A stretch of 64,000 bases of DNA. Source: Holothuria scabra. Taxonomy: Eukaryota; Echinodermata; Holothuroidea; Aspidochirotida; Holothuriidae. Shown here piece after piece: positions 1 to 11,829 of the stretch. The position numbers and the translations under genes are program-made. The notes under the pieces were generated by a model. The model was not told where the DNA came from, did no database searches, and saw only the letters and a program-made list of their open reading frames with translations. Position 1 is the stretch's first letter. Every line of letters starts with the position of its first letter. The stretch is taken from contig CM074193.1 of assembly GCA_037179385.1 (NCBI GenBank), positions 45,723,082 through 45,787,081 of the forward strand, in the 5' to 3' direction.

Positions 1-234
1 GTTACATAGTGTTTAATAAAATATATCCCACAATTAGAAAGACTTGTGTGAATTGACAGATTTCAGACTACACTCTGATCACATATGATGGCCTAGCTAG
101 CTCGAAAATTGGCTTTTCACCCCCTAAATTAGGACAAAATCAAAAAGAATAGTTGTGTGATGCACAAAAGTTTAGGAAGGGTTTGCTTGATGAAATCATT
201 ATATACAGTATGATTAGAAATAAATTGGACTGAC

Positions 235-373
235 CATGTTCAAAGGATAAGAATGCAGTATCCAATTGCAACCAGCTCAGTACTGTTGTAATAATGCCAA
301 CAATTTCCACTGAATGCTTAATTGACATGTGACAGCAAATTGCATCTAGGGATAGTCTGGCAATGATGGTTGT
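235..373 (-). CDS. Candidate internal exon of an unidentified minus-strand gene
   Basis: On the minus strand the stretch is preceded by a pyrimidine-containing CAG acceptor and followed by a CATG/GTCAGT donor. It reads open for 46 codons plus one base, giving a helical, hydrophobic peptide that includes ARLSLDAICCHMSIKH and VGIITTVLSWLQL. With the exon at 722-869, which ends in phase 0, it joins in frame. The amphipathic helices resemble those of HEAT/ARM-type scaffolds, but no family is recognised. An alternative acceptor at 398/399 would lengthen it by 25 bases but would break the phase with the upstream exon. Confidence 0.4.
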
Positions 374-721
374 CTGAAACAGTTCTTCCACACCCGACCT
401 CAGGAGAACTTAGTTTACTAGACCAAAGATTTTAAGACTTTTCAGGGTGCTTGCTATAATCCATTACCTAACATCATTTTAAAACATCAGGGTATTAAAT
501 AGCCCTCAAACAGGTCTACGTCGTCAGTTAAATGGCCTAATGAAATGCTGTACATGTAACAGAATACACATGCAGCCCTGTTAACTAAGTTATGGGGGGT
601 GGCAATTAGAACTTCCCTCCACTGATACCCGAAGTGTAACAAAATATAAATCTATCAATCATTTAAAGCCCCACCCCCCCCCCCTTACCCTCCAAATTAG
701 AAAAAAAAAGGTTCTAGCTAC

Positions 722-869
722 CCCACATGACAAAATTTCTTGTAAAACTATGTTTGCCACTGCTAGGTGAATCTCTTCATTCCAGATGGTTCCCACCAGT
801 TCTGGTAAAATGTCTAACATCTTTAGCTCCTCAAAAAGCACACAAACTTTTGTTGCTAAGAGACTAACC
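722..869 (-). CDS. Candidate internal exon, helical protein segment
   Basis: A CAG acceptor (plus-strand ctg at 870-872) is followed by one base and 49 open codons, ending at a GGG/GTAGCT donor of moderate quality. The peptide includes LFEELKMLDILPELVGTIW and EIHLAVANIVLQEIL, which alternates like a helical repeat (HEAT/ARM-like by appearance only). The next exon to the left (235-373) continues in phase. The product is not recognised. The coding look of the peptide is the strongest evidence; the pyrimidine tract before the acceptor is weak. Confidence 0.45.
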
Positions 870-1464
870 CTGTCAAGTAGCTGTCATGTTTAATAAATCA
901 GAACAATTGCAGTGCATGCAACTGCCTTTTGTAAGGAAAGCATTAGCTCCCTACTGCATCTTCTGAATTGGTCAATGGAAGAGCAGTCACTTATTACAAA
1001 GGTTACTCTCTCATAACTAATCGACATGAGTATCCATAATTTTGAAAATAATTCCCTTCACAAGCTAGCGTACATCTCTCATGTTTCATATGCTAACTAT
1101 TTTGCATTTTAATTAACATCATATGAAATAAACATCATATTAATCCAGGCCTATGTGTCATTCATGTAACAGCTCAGTAGCCTCTGCCTGTCACAAGAAT
1201 CTTCAACATGGCTATATGTACATAGCATGAAGTAAGTTAAAATATCATACCAGAGTAAACTAACCTTCAAGAGTACAACATTTTCAACAGTTTACTGAAA
1301 CTAAAAGGTCGTTACAATTACTACATGTGACATATTACTTATTTATACTATGCTCTTCTTTGTATCCTTGAAGGCACTAGCACTACAGGAACTGCATCAA
1401 CTGTTCTGGAAAAAAATCACCTACAATACCTACTATATGGCAGAACTCATGCATGGGAACCTAC

Positions 1465-1482
1465 CATTATCTTCTTGTTAGG
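1465..1482 (-). CDS. Possible 18-base microexon
   Basis: A strong acceptor (ttttccttccag) and a good donor (ATG/GTAGGT) bracket only 18 bases, coding PNKKIM in phase 0. The splice signals are better than expected by chance, but the phase does not follow directly from the exon at 2628-2749. It therefore needs another exon between them, or it is a coincidence. Confidence 0.15.
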
Positions 1483-2627
1483 CTGGAAGGAAAATTGATG
1501 TCTTCTCTTTAAAGAAGAAAGTGCAGGCCAGGTCTGTATGGTGGCTTTGAGAACTACATCTCCACTGCAAGCTGATTGCCCAGAGAATTCAACTCATTCA
1601 AACTTGCTTCGTATGACTGTCAATACTTACTTAATGCAATATTCCAAGACTGGGGAAGACGGCCGGTGTCATCATGTTAGGATACAGTGACAGGAGTGCA
1701 AGTATAGGAGTGGAATTAAGGCCACCCAGAAGTACATTGAGATGGGAATTGCATATCATGATATCAGTGACAAAAAATGTACTTGTAGACCCAAACTATC
1801 ATGCAAGATATATCATGAAAGTTGCATGAAAGCCTTGAATTCCTACATTTTAAAAACTTCATTTACAAAGATGGTAGTAGTTTTCATATCACTTGAAATA
1901 TAAATTTTTTTCAGAAAAACACAAGTTTTTGTATCATTTTTGAAGTGAATTAATAACAACATGCAAAATGGAAGAGTTATGTTTTGTTTGGGAATTGTCT
2001 ACTATTATAAAAAAAATAAGAGCTTTCCACTGTCATGCTTGTTGATCAAGAAATGTATTATGGCATGTTGATGGGAAATTTTAAGTGTAAAACAATAAAG
2101 TGAAACAGCTGGTACAAGATTCCAGTAAGAATATGGTACTCTACCTGATTTTCATCTTTTATTTTATGTATTATTTCTGTCAATTGACTTTTTAGGAATT
2201 CCAGTAATTATTATAATTTTGTCATAAAATTATTTAATATTACTATGAGATATGAGTGACTTACATATTTCCTATACCTTTACATATGCCTTGAAGACTA
2301 GTTGGGTCAGGCTATTCACTAACAGAGGTAGATCAGAAAAATGATGGGGTATTTACAGGATGTAGAAGAATCTATTTCCAGTGGTTTACAGCAGTTATGG
2401 TAGTGTTATAAATTGCATTCCCTGGAGCAAGGACCTGTAGCACAGATGTATAGTCTACCTACCATTTCTTTTGAATGAGAATGACAATGGCAGTTATGAT
2501 GATTTTGAGTTTGCAATTACTGAGCCGTTCATTCTCATAAGCATGCACCTAGCATATTTTATTAGCATTCTTGGCTGGGCCAAAATGAGGGGGGAAGGAG
2601 GGGGAGAAAGGAGGAGATGATACTTAC

Positions 2628-2749
2628 CATGCACACTGTCCTGAAGGTTGAAAGGCTGACAAGAACTATCCACCTCCTTTTTGAAGTTTACAAATCCATC
2701 CCTACAAAATGTATGGTCAAACTTTGAATAGATCACATTCTCCTTTTTT
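2628..2749 (-). CDS. Candidate internal exon of the minus-strand gene
   Basis: The minus-strand acceptor is cacacccttcag and the donor is CATG/GTAAGTA, a near-consensus site. The 122 bases read as one base, 40 open codons and one base. The peptide includes ENVIYSKFDHTFCRDGFVNF and ends QPFNLQDSVH. It does not resemble any repeat seen elsewhere in the window, which supports unique coding sequence. The protein family is not recognised. Confidence 0.5.
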
Positions 2750-3062
2750 CTGAAGGGTGTGCAGCAAGTTTTTACATAGTTTTCAGACTTCAAAAAGGAT
2801 CACAATGAAGCCCTATTTTAAAAGCTGTGTTCTACACACTCCAGTACCTTCTCCAATTTAAACAAGAACACCAGCTTAGTGCACCTCTGCAGTAGAACTT
2901 CAGCAAAGCTGAACTGAGTTTCAAAAGTCTACAATTACATACAACTTCATTCTTATTAGGGACTACTAGGTAGCAGTAGGGTGGACCTGGGTGGACAACG
3001 CACAGGGGTCCATGGAGAATTCAAACATCCCAGAGCTTGTGTGTGCAAGGTTTCACTCCTAT

Positions 3063-3098
3063 CCCATACCCCCACCCCCACCCCCACCCCCCACCCAT
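3063..3098. repeat. (CCCCCA)n microsatellite
   Basis: About six tandem units of five Cs and one A, slightly irregular at the right end. It is one of many C- or G-rich tracts in the window. Confidence 0.85.
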
Positions 3099-4030
3099 GA
3101 ATATTAGAGCTAGAGGCTTTAAGAAAAATGAATTTGGGCACCCCCTTTCTTTCTAGCTTCCCCATGCATCTAGAAGGCCTTTTTATGCCATTGATTGAGT
3201 ACACAAATACCAGTAATACCAGTAAAATTGATCAATAAGAGTGGAGTAATTGTTTCAATTCATGTCAAAATTTAACCAATTGGTACTGATCTTCGTGTAT
3301 AAAGTGCTATGTATTCCTAACTTTCTTTGTGGATATGCTACATTCCCTTCAAGTGTAGCGGTGCTGTTTGTACAGTAAGCAAGTGCATATACTGTATGCA
3401 TGCAATTTGCATAAATATTTTCTCCTTTGGCAAACAACTTAATTCTGCATCATTGCAAAATCATTCTATGTCTAAATGTACAAGTCCCTTTATAACTAAC
3501 AGCAAACAATGATGGATATTAGGACATATATGAGACCCATCGAAGCAGTACCGCAGTCTCCAATTTAAGAGGCACCATGCATGCACCAGCATGCACCTTT
3601 GCCAGGCTGGTTTCTAAATGGTACTCAGGTGGAGACACATACAGTACTGCACAATACCACAAATAAACAAGCTTGTGGATCAGGTATACGATTAAACCAA
3701 ATTAGTGGAAGAGAGCTGATAAAAGAGTTCTCATGGATTGCTCAATGCTAGAATTAAATGTAATCAAAAGTTTTATTCAAGTCATATTTGGTCCTTGGGA
3801 AGTTGGCATAACGTACATGAATGTGGCAACACAGACCCAAAGCATGTCATGACTGAACCTGAAGGAAGTACTGTTCAAGGAGTGATGTCAATGTTTCAGT
3901 ACAGATGGGCAATGCTTACAGTATCAAGTCCTGATTTTACAATTGCTCTTATTCAAAATGAAACACAGGGATTTGGTTTAACCCATTAATAGAAAATGTC
4001 ACGATTGAAAAATTTCTGTGTCCCACTTAC

Positions 4031-4211
4031 CATGGCAAGGGCTCAAAACATGAAGATAACTAGGAAATGTGTATTTTCAGCACAAATAAAATTTACACTG
4101 GAAATTAAATGTTCGTCTGTAAAAAAATACCCTTCCAAATTTTCAACAATTCTTGGCAAGGAGCTTCCCATTTTGCTGGTTTTTCCACCCTTGCTCATGG
4201 CATATTCAAAT
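4031..4211 (-). CDS. Candidate exon with an internal stop near its donor
   Basis: The acceptor tttcttttcttag and the donor CATG/GTAAGTG are both strong. The open frame after the acceptor gives a peptide starting FEYAMSKGGKTSKMGSSLP and running through GYFFTDEHLISS, but a TGA falls about a dozen bases before the donor, and the other two frames stop early. The true donor may be an upstream GTATTT or GTAAAT site. Alternatively the piece is a stop-containing (poison) exon or the last coding exon of an alternative transcript. Confidence 0.35.
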
Positions 4212-5579
4212 CTAAGAAAAGAAATATTTTGATCATTTGCAAAAGAAGTTTTAGAAAACACATTTGATCAGTGCAAGTGTAGGATATGTAACACAAGCTT
4301 GCTCCAAGTTCATAAAAATTGAATAAAAAATCTGATAACTTTACTTGCATATATTTTGAGCACCCGAAGAATTGAGTTAAGAATGATGGGTAACATTCTA
4401 CTTCACCGTATTAAACATAAATTTATTTGAAACATTCTTCTACAGGATATCTTTAAATTGAGAATTAGGGTCTACTTCTGGAGGTAGAATATTCAAGCTA
4501 GGCCAAGTCCTCTCACTACTTCATACATTCTCCCAACCTGTTTAATTGTAGCCACCCACAGCTGTTTTAAAAGTTTTCATTGCGCAGACACAATCCTGGT
4601 CTACTGTTTGAAGGGTACATCATCAAAGTGAGCATACAAAACCCTGTTGAGTCAGACTGCACTCTCTGTCGGAATATGAGCCACTCTGCATTCTTGAATT
4701 TTATATCACAGATCTGGATGATGCATGGGTATTTCTTACACGGTACAATTACTACAAATAAATAATCTATAATTATCAATCTGAATATCCTGAACATGCA
4801 GTTTCAAACTTCCACTTCCTTTGGCATACCAACGTCTCTATGAAACAAAGGACTGAAACACCTTTAAAAAGGTTCCTGCCATGATCATTGAAAACCTAAA
4901 AAGTCATGAAATTTGAAAAAATATTTTCCAGGGCCTGGTAAAGTTTTCCAGTTAAAAAAATTGTGTTAACCAAGTCATGAAAAATTCATAGAAATTTTCA
5001 CAAATTTTCATAATTTGATGTAATAGCTTCCCCCCCCCCCCCAAAAAAAAAAAAAAAGTTGTGCAATTTCTTTTAATATTTGGTCCTGGAAAAGTGAAAA
5101 ATTAGTTTCCAGAAATGTAGGAACCCTGCTCCAACTTATGATTCATTTGAAGCTTACAAAAGACACATGCTCCACTGAGTGCACCAAAAATTGTTCCTAT
5201 ATTCTTGTTGTCTTTATTGTGCATGATATGATAGTCCCATTATTTCTTTCATGCTTTTTAGTAACTGGAATAAAATTCAGACCTAAAGTTTCAGGTATAG
5301 CTGATGTTATAACATATAAATGAAAGGCTTCAATACAGTTAAAAGCTGGTTGGCAATACTGTTCAGGTATCACACCATCTTCCTATTCACAAAACTTCAT
5401 ACACAAAACACATTTGGCCAATAAAAATTGCTTTTGTGATGTAAACCATTAAATGGCAAGCAAGGCAAGCAATCTTTCCAGTATTGACGTGGTTTTCTAG
5501 GTCCTGCCAGGATACTCAAAATCATAAATCCATCCTGGTTGGGAAGCATCAGCCCAATTGTAGCTGAGATTTTGAATCT

Positions 5580-5666
5580 TCAGTCCAGTGGAACGTGACA
5601 CTGTACATGACTAGCATATGCAGAGGTGAACTTGACAACTTTGGGTGGATCCTTGGGCTGGTCCTC
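5580..5666 (-). CDS. Candidate exon, possibly a 3'-terminal coding exon
   Basis: A long T-run followed by gacacag forms an acceptor. The phase-0 frame reads EDQPKDPPKVVKFTSAYASH and continues to VPLD before a TGA at 5580-5582. A second frame is also open, so the reading is not certain. If translation truly ends here, the exons further left belong to another transcript or to a downstream gene. A weak GTACAG donor inside it is the alternative. Confidence 0.35.
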   Translation of the reverse strand, partial: EDQPKDPPKVVKFTSAYASHVQCHVPLD

Positions 5667-6178
5667 CTGTGTCAAAAAAAAAAAACAGCATAATATATGA
5701 AATGCCCACAGAAATATTTTTGCTCTGTCCTTGCTTACTTGAAATTTTTCTGGATTGCTTAGTAATCTGCATTGGTACTTTTTCAAATTAAATGTAATAA
5801 GCAGGCTCAGCTGGAACTAGAAATGTACAAAAGACACAATTTTTTTTCTTTATTCTCCTTGTCACAAATTCCAAAAAGATGAAATTGTTCTCATATTTCT
5901 CACTTTCTTGAAGAGAGAACTACTCATAAAAGATTTCTTTCAAACTTGTGGTGCCAAAACTTGATTACTGGACAAGGCCAGAGCTTCAGAGGTGAGGTTG
6001 GTATTACTGTCAGTAGGTCGTGGAACTGGGGATAGGCAAACTACCATTCCAGAAATATTTTGAGCAGAATCCAGATCAAAATGGAAATTCAAAACATGTA
6101 ACAAAAACTTGATATTTTTCCATCAGGTACAAGGATTCTCTTTTCAAAGAAACTGAAACCAATGCATAGTGAATTTAC

Positions 6179-6298
6179 CTAGATAGTCTACTTTCATGTT
6201 TAGACTTGACTGCTTCCTCCCACATTATATTGTCTGCCTCTCCCTCTGCCTCATCAGTGTCATTTTCATTGTGGCAATCCAGAAAATCTTCAACTGAA
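6179..6298 (-). CDS. Candidate internal exon, acidic region
   Basis: The acceptor is ttttgtcaacag and the donor CTAG/GTAAAT. The 120 bases read as one base, 39 codons and two bases. The peptide is strongly acidic (includes DFLDCHNENDTDEAEGEAD, then MWEEAVKSKHESRLS). The acidic, charged composition and clean borders make this one of the most convincing exons of the window. Such linkers are common in nuclear proteins; no specific family can be named. Confidence 0.5.
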
Positions 6299-8264
6299 CT
6301 GTTGACAAAATAGATTGCACTGCACTAAGACCTGTACTTCAAGTCACCTCTTGTCCAAGCAGGCAATAATAATGGAGCAATTAGCAAAGTTTGAAAACTA
6401 CATTTTATCCTTTATATCATATTTTGAAGATAAATGAATCAAGAAAAATACTAACAAACTGACCAATGGCAAAAAATTTGCAACTTGGGTAAAGGTACAG
6501 TATTTTTTATCCATGGATATGTTCATGCCAAATGCAAATGGTGAATGTTCCTACCATGCAGTTTCATGATACTGTTTCAATCTAGGGAAATCTCAGATCC
6601 TCTTTTCTGCCCTTTGATATCAAAGCATGATTAATGAAAAGCTTAAAGGGCAAGAGCAGTCTCTCCAACTTGAAGTAGTGTATACCATCCCTGTTTCATG
6701 ATTGGCTCTTCACGGTCCTGTGCCATTTTTTGGGGAGTCATTGCTTGGTTTTCCTAGAATATGTAATATTGAAGTCCTAAAAAATTATTAAAGATACTTT
6801 TAAGAAATTAAGAGAAGTGAAAAGAAAATTGTGAGCTTTAGCCTTTGCTACGAAATACAGTAAGTTTGGGATGACTGTGTTTTTGCCTTTCAATGTGGAA
6901 AAATGAAACACCAGTGATTACAGATCTGCCAGGACTGAGCCTATACAGCACATTAAAAAATTACAAAACAAATTCGGTTTAACAAAGGATATTTTTCTTT
7001 CCTGGTCAGCTTTTTGATGTTAATATCCGACATTTCAAAAGCACGTTGGAAAGCAGGTATATACAGTATGTTTTGCAAGCATGTGACTGCATTTGAAAAG
7101 TGGTCAACCAGTTATCACTAGAAAAAAACTTGCATTTTCAGAATTAACACCCAAAGAAACAGATTGGGTAGTATATTGTTGGAATAATAGATAAAATAAG
7201 TAATAATAAAAAAAACATAGGACTTCTGACTTCATAAATCCATTTTGAAATGATGAGAGTAGCCTAGCTAGGTTAAAAAATAAAAGGAAATACAACTACT
7301 GTGAGTAGAAGAGAGATGCATATCTGACAGTCAAGCTACGGTACATGTACTCCAGAAGAAATGCTTACTGTCATGACAATAGTCAAAGCTTTAGAACTTT
7401 ATGAACAATTACAGTACATATAGCACCCTCCTCCCACACTGTGACAAAGACATCACACTTCCACTGCCGAAAGACAAGGGAAGACTGGCATCCAATACTC
7501 CCATTCCTTTTTGTTAAGATAGAGTGCAAAGCAACTCCATGAATGCTGAAATCTTGAATGACCCTTTGTGTTATGGCAATTTATTTTGCCATACACCCCT
7601 GTAAGTGTTCAGTAAAACCAGGAGTGCCTGAGAGGTGCTAAGGGGAGCAAGGTGGGACAGGGGATTCATCTCCCAGTTATGATGGATGGTCCCCACTGTA
7701 TATGGGAAACATTTTAGGAAACAATTTCCATTCTTTTCAAGGGAGCATAGGTGGGTATGTTATTTATTGCCCAGAAAATGACAAGTAACATTCCAATTGT
7801 GTACTTCCTTCTAATTCTTGAAGGAAATGCAATTGTCCTTTAAAAACCACAATTAACTTGAAATTTAATTCTCAAACCCAAATCAACATTGAATTTAAAA
7901 CCCAAGTTTTCAATTTTTCTTTCATAACATTTTATTCAAAATAATTCCCAGACAAATCTCTGGGTTTGGCCACAGATTTGGGTTGCTTGTGCCTATCATG
8001 AAGGATTTCATCATTCCCTTGGAAAGAGACTGCATGGCACCATGCCGCATGTTGTGACTTATTACATCACGTACTACAATGCTATAACCATGGGTGAAAA
8101 GAGTTGTGAAGCTGAGAAACTCCTTCCCAGAAAATTTGGACATCTGGAGGAAAATTTCCCTTTTCATGAAAATTCAGGGAGATTTGTGGGCACTTTTACT
8201 CTCTACCTGGGAAATAATGCAACTCCCTTCCTCGAAAATAAATATTTTTTCCAGCCCTGGCTGT

Positions 8265-8277
8265 AATACATGTTGTA
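8265..8277. repeat. SINE target-site duplication, left copy
   Basis: AATACATGTTGTA, identical to the right copy at 8523-8535. Confidence 0.85.
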
Positions 8278-8522
8278 GTTAGATGGAGTTTTACACCCCA
8301 GTTTCCAACCTATTGGTTCAAGTCGAACCGGCCACTGCCTTTTTTCCAGTTGTGGCTCACTGGCTTGTTTTCCCTACCCCACTGCTTATACAGAGCAGCG
8401 ATCATGCAAAATGGCAGTAGGTTCCTTTTTTAGAGTCTTTGGTATGACTGCAGGACCTGGGAAGTGAGCCTTCTGCATGAGAGGTCGATGCTCAACCGTT
8501 AGACCAAACACACCGTCTGTGC
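8278..8522 (-). mobile_element. Full-length tRNA-derived SINE with 13-bp target duplication
   Basis: Read on the minus strand, the element starts with a tRNA-like head (TTGGTCTAACGGTTGAGCAT resembles an A box), followed by a shared body (ACCAAAGACTC, then CCTACTGCC, then AGTGGGGTAGGGAAAACAAG) and ends in TCCATCTAAC. The 13 bases AATACATGTTGTA flank it exactly, at 8265-8277 and 8523-8535, as expected of target-primed reverse transcription. At least six related copies occur in this window. It is non-coding and would depend on a LINE for its enzymes. Confidence 0.85.
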
Positions 8523-8535
8523 AATACATGTTGTA
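8523..8535. repeat. SINE target-site duplication, right copy
   Basis: AATACATGTTGTA, identical to the left copy at 8265-8277. Confidence 0.85.
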
Positions 8536-9509
8536 TAAGGGAATCGTGCATATAGGACATTTATGATGTTTGTCTGAACTCAATGAAAGTTCAGCTAATC
8601 TTGGGCAATAACTATTGGTTTAAAGTTGAACAGCCATTTGCAATCCTCCCTGTGTTTGGCTTCCAATTACCTGTAGTTGCTGATGAGGGACAAACTGGCT
8701 CTAATATACTGTCATAGTGGCCCTTGACAGGAGTAGATGTCAATGCTGCAATTCAATGGAATATCATATTTACAGCTGGTGATGCAAGTTTGCAGCACAG
8801 GATGAACTGTACGGATGTGATTTTCAATTATTATAACCACACTTCTAACTACTGTAAACTTGATAATAGGGCAAGGCTTGTTTTTAAGGAGGTATCTCAC
8901 AATTTTCTTCTAATTCCATAATATTGGATATTGAGGCAAACCAAGCAATTAAGTAAATTTCACATTTCAGGAAAGAATATTGTCACTTGACTCTATAGCC
9001 AATCATGAAACAGGGCAGTCTAACTCCTGTACACTTCTATACTGTATACTGGGGTGAATGCTCTTGTCTTCAAGGAAGGGAACACACCATATTAACATAG
9101 TAACTAGCCCAATTTGTAAAGGTAAATTAATCAAGCACATTACAATTATAATTCTGAAAATGTTGGCAACATCAAAACATTACCATAGTGGATATATTGT
9201 GCAATTGGGAGAAAATAATATTCACTCAGGCTTTGTGGACAATTAATTGATACTGCAACTCTGCATCATTATCAAACAAGATTCTGGATAAAGGCCTAAC
9301 AATGCTCATAAACTGTGCAATATTTTAGTAAATATAGATATAAATTTTCTAGATAGTAAAGATGAGATTTACTAGTACCCAACATGAACCTGTCATGTAC
9401 AGTATTGCGTCAGTCAAATCAATATAAAGTTCAAAGTTTAAATTTACTTTCAAGTACAGTTCAAGTACAAGTTAGTTTTCTCTTTCATCACCTCTTACAG
9501 TAGGCAGGA

Positions 9510-9748
9510 TCAAACAGGCTTCGCCCCTGGAAGCTCTGAGGTTTTAGCATACTGTATCTCTGAATGAAAAATGTAGTCTCTGGAGAGGTATGTTATTTGA
9601 ATTCTTTTCAGTAAATCCAAACCCAACTCCTTTCTGACCAGCTAACATTTGGGCAGGGGGGAGGGGGAGTGAGGGGACCAAGGACAAAATCTATGGAGGG
9701 CAAATGCCCCCTCTTGCCCCAACATAGAGCCACCACTCATGGTACTAA
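9510..9748. mobile_element. Truncated hAT-like MITE copy
   Basis: It shares the segment GGAAGCTCTGAGGTTTTAGC and the right end GAGCCACCACTCA with the better preserved element at 37056-37547, in the same orientation. The left terminus is missing. It contains G-rich tracts and no coding capacity. Confidence 0.55.
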
Positions 9749-10397
9749 TTAAAGCCACGAAAACGTTATGAACAATTCTGAACTGCACAAGGTAGACTGT
9801 TCTGTGCTATAGTGTTGTGAACCATGGAAGAACTACCTAGAAGTTAGCTGGGAAAACATGCTTTTGGAAATTGAAAGACTTGTTTTAATACATCCTGCAG
9901 TTATTTTCACTCACCTATGGGTGTAACAGCTAGCAACTATGGTGAGGTATGTCATTCACTTGGCTTTGTCTGTGTGGCCCACTGCATGTACAGTACTTTG
10001 AAGAACACCTGAAAAGTAAATCAAGACTATTTGCAATCAAACAGTATTTTATCTTAGGGAAGAGTGCATATATCAGACTTCCATGATTTCAAATCACATA
10101 TCTCTCAATGATTAAGGGGTGGTGTCAAAATTGGTTGTTATAAGAGTCATAATAATGATGATTGATGATGATGTGAACACTAGGCCCCATTAAAACAGAA
10201 AGGGACAAGTGGGGGAGTGCAATCTATTCTGTCTAAAGGAATTTTAAATCAACCTACCGATTACCAGTGGCATCAGCAGTGGCTCTTGTATACCCCCCTC
10301 ATGTAAAAAGTATATTGGGCAAAATGTGTAAGAACTTCACAATTAGGCATTAATTTTTATTGCATTTTGCATTTCATGTACACTCAACATACAAATT

Positions 10398-10552
10398 CCC
10401 GGCCCAGTCTCACTGAAGACTTTAAAATGGAACCTACTGCCATTGTGCTTGCAAAAGCAATGGAGTAGGGAAAACAAGCCTGTGAACCAAAACAGAAAAA
10501 AAAGGTCAAGACCAGCTTGACTTGAACTTCTTGGTTGAAACCTAACCCAGAA
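10398..10552 (+). mobile_element. SINE fragment, body only
   Basis: It matches the body of the SINE at 8278-8522 from the GACTTTAAAATGG box through GCAATGGAGTAGGGAAAAC to TTGACTTGAAC. The tRNA-like head is absent, so this is a 5'-truncated copy. Confidence 0.7.
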
Positions 10553-11460
10553 ATAGCATTTATATGCCAAGACCTCCATAGATCTTGGGGAAAACAACTT
10601 CTTATACTGTATGTACAGGTACAGCAGCTATACTATGCTTAGCCTACCTTACAGTACCCTTCATAGCCCAGGCCTCCATTTTTAAAATATTTAGTGTTGT
10701 CTTGGGGCAACCATTTCACTCATTTTAGTTGTCCAGAAGGAAATTTGGTTGTCCAAAATATTTTTCACACAATTACAAAACAGAAGGCTACTTATGTTCA
10801 TCAAGGGCGGATCCAGGGAGGGGGGGGGCAACTAGAGTCAACTGCCCCCCCCCCCCCCCGGAATGAATGATGCTTATCAAAGCCTTCATTTCCTTTTTTG
10901 GCAATTCATAAAACTAGTATCAATTACTATGCAGCTGGAGGTCACTCAAGCATAAGCAAAGTTACAGAAATCAATTACTGGATAATGGCGTCTTGATCCT
11001 GCGCACCTGATATATTGCACCAGATAATCTTCATTTATACTATAAATCCAACATGCTCAGGCTTACAGACTGTTGTTCTCATCAAGTAAAATCTTTGGCA
11101 AATTACTGATCCATGCAGCAAAGCTGAGCACTTACTCATTGTCAAGTGGACTGTAGGCTAATGAAACAGCTAGGATTATCTAAGTGATAGCATATTGTAG
11201 GTCTATGCTTGATAAAAAAGTTTTGAGAAGGCAATATTGGGGAAAGTGCAAACTCCGCGCCAGGCCCTCTGAGAGATCAAAAGTGTAAACTAGATGGGGC
11301 ATGTATATGAGCAAACCGAGGACATAGGCTAGTCAGATTTTTCAAAAGAGTAGTGCGGCTTATTCTGGGGATACGATTTTGATGAAGTGGTAAATGTAGT
11401 GCTGATCACTTCTGCTGTAGGCCTAACCTGTGCTAGCTCGTCAAAAGTTTTACTAGGCAT

Positions 11461-11606
11461 AGCTATAGCTACTATAGCTATAGCCCTTGAACAGGGCTGT
11501 GTGGTATACGTTACATGGTCTAAGCTCATTAGATGTGGAGTGAAATGAGCTTAGGCCATGTAACGTAACACACAGCCCTGTTCAAGGGCTACTATAGCTA
11601 TAGCTA
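11461..11606. repeat. Long hairpin, about 62-base arms
   Basis: Two arms around CCCTTGAACAGGGCTGTGTG and TACGTTACATGG are inverted copies with few mismatches, separated by about 13 bases (AGATGTGGAGTGA). The outer ends are AGCTATAGC repeats. It could be a palindromic MITE or a transcribed hairpin RNA; no target duplication was identified. Confidence 0.8.
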
Positions 11607-11763
11607 CTTATTAAATTGTCCTAACGTTAGGCCTATGCATACTCTGCACTGTACATATGCTAAACACGGGTGTGGGATGCATGGGTAGTGTGTGGATCAC
11701 TAACGAGACGGGAATCCTGTTTACTTTTTACTATCAGTAACTGAACAATCACATTTCACTTAC

Positions 11764-11827
11764 CTTTGAGCATGATCTGTGAGATGATGTTTCGCAAAAT
11801 CGCCGTTATAAACAAGAGGCTTGCCAT
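11764..11827 (-). CDS. Candidate first coding exon of the minus-strand gene
   Basis: A near-consensus donor (CAAAG/GTAAGTG) ends this stretch. An ATG in fair context (gggaATGG) opens a 21-codon hydrophobic frame, MASLLFITAILRNIISQIML, that runs into the donor. A second frame through the same bases (including YNGDFAKHHLTDHAQ) is also open and would fit the phase of the exon at 6179-6298, but it lacks an ATG after an upstream TGA. The surroundings from about 11.8 to 12.1 kb are richer in CpG than the flanks, as at invertebrate promoters. Confidence 0.35.
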
Positions 11828-11829
11828 TC

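Larger units (their letters stand above)
1..7900. other. Intronic or intergenic DNA between candidate exons
   Basis: Apart from the exons listed, this stretch holds AT-rich unique-looking sequence, short homopolymers (C-runs near 671-684 and 5031-5042) and a CCCCCA-type microsatellite at about 3063-3098. A pyrimidine-rich acceptor near 7464 suggests one more short minus-strand exon, but no donor there is good enough to call. Confidence 0.5.

Noticed and set aside
4580..4765. Plus-strand frame with CTLC and protein-like composition
   Set aside because: Both strands are open here, the donor side is weak and it lies opposite the better supported minus-strand exon set.
7427..7463. Short minus-strand exon after the acceptor ttcccttgtctttcggcag
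   Set aside because: The acceptor is excellent, but no donor is convincing and the phase does not fit neighbours. Kept out of the feature list.
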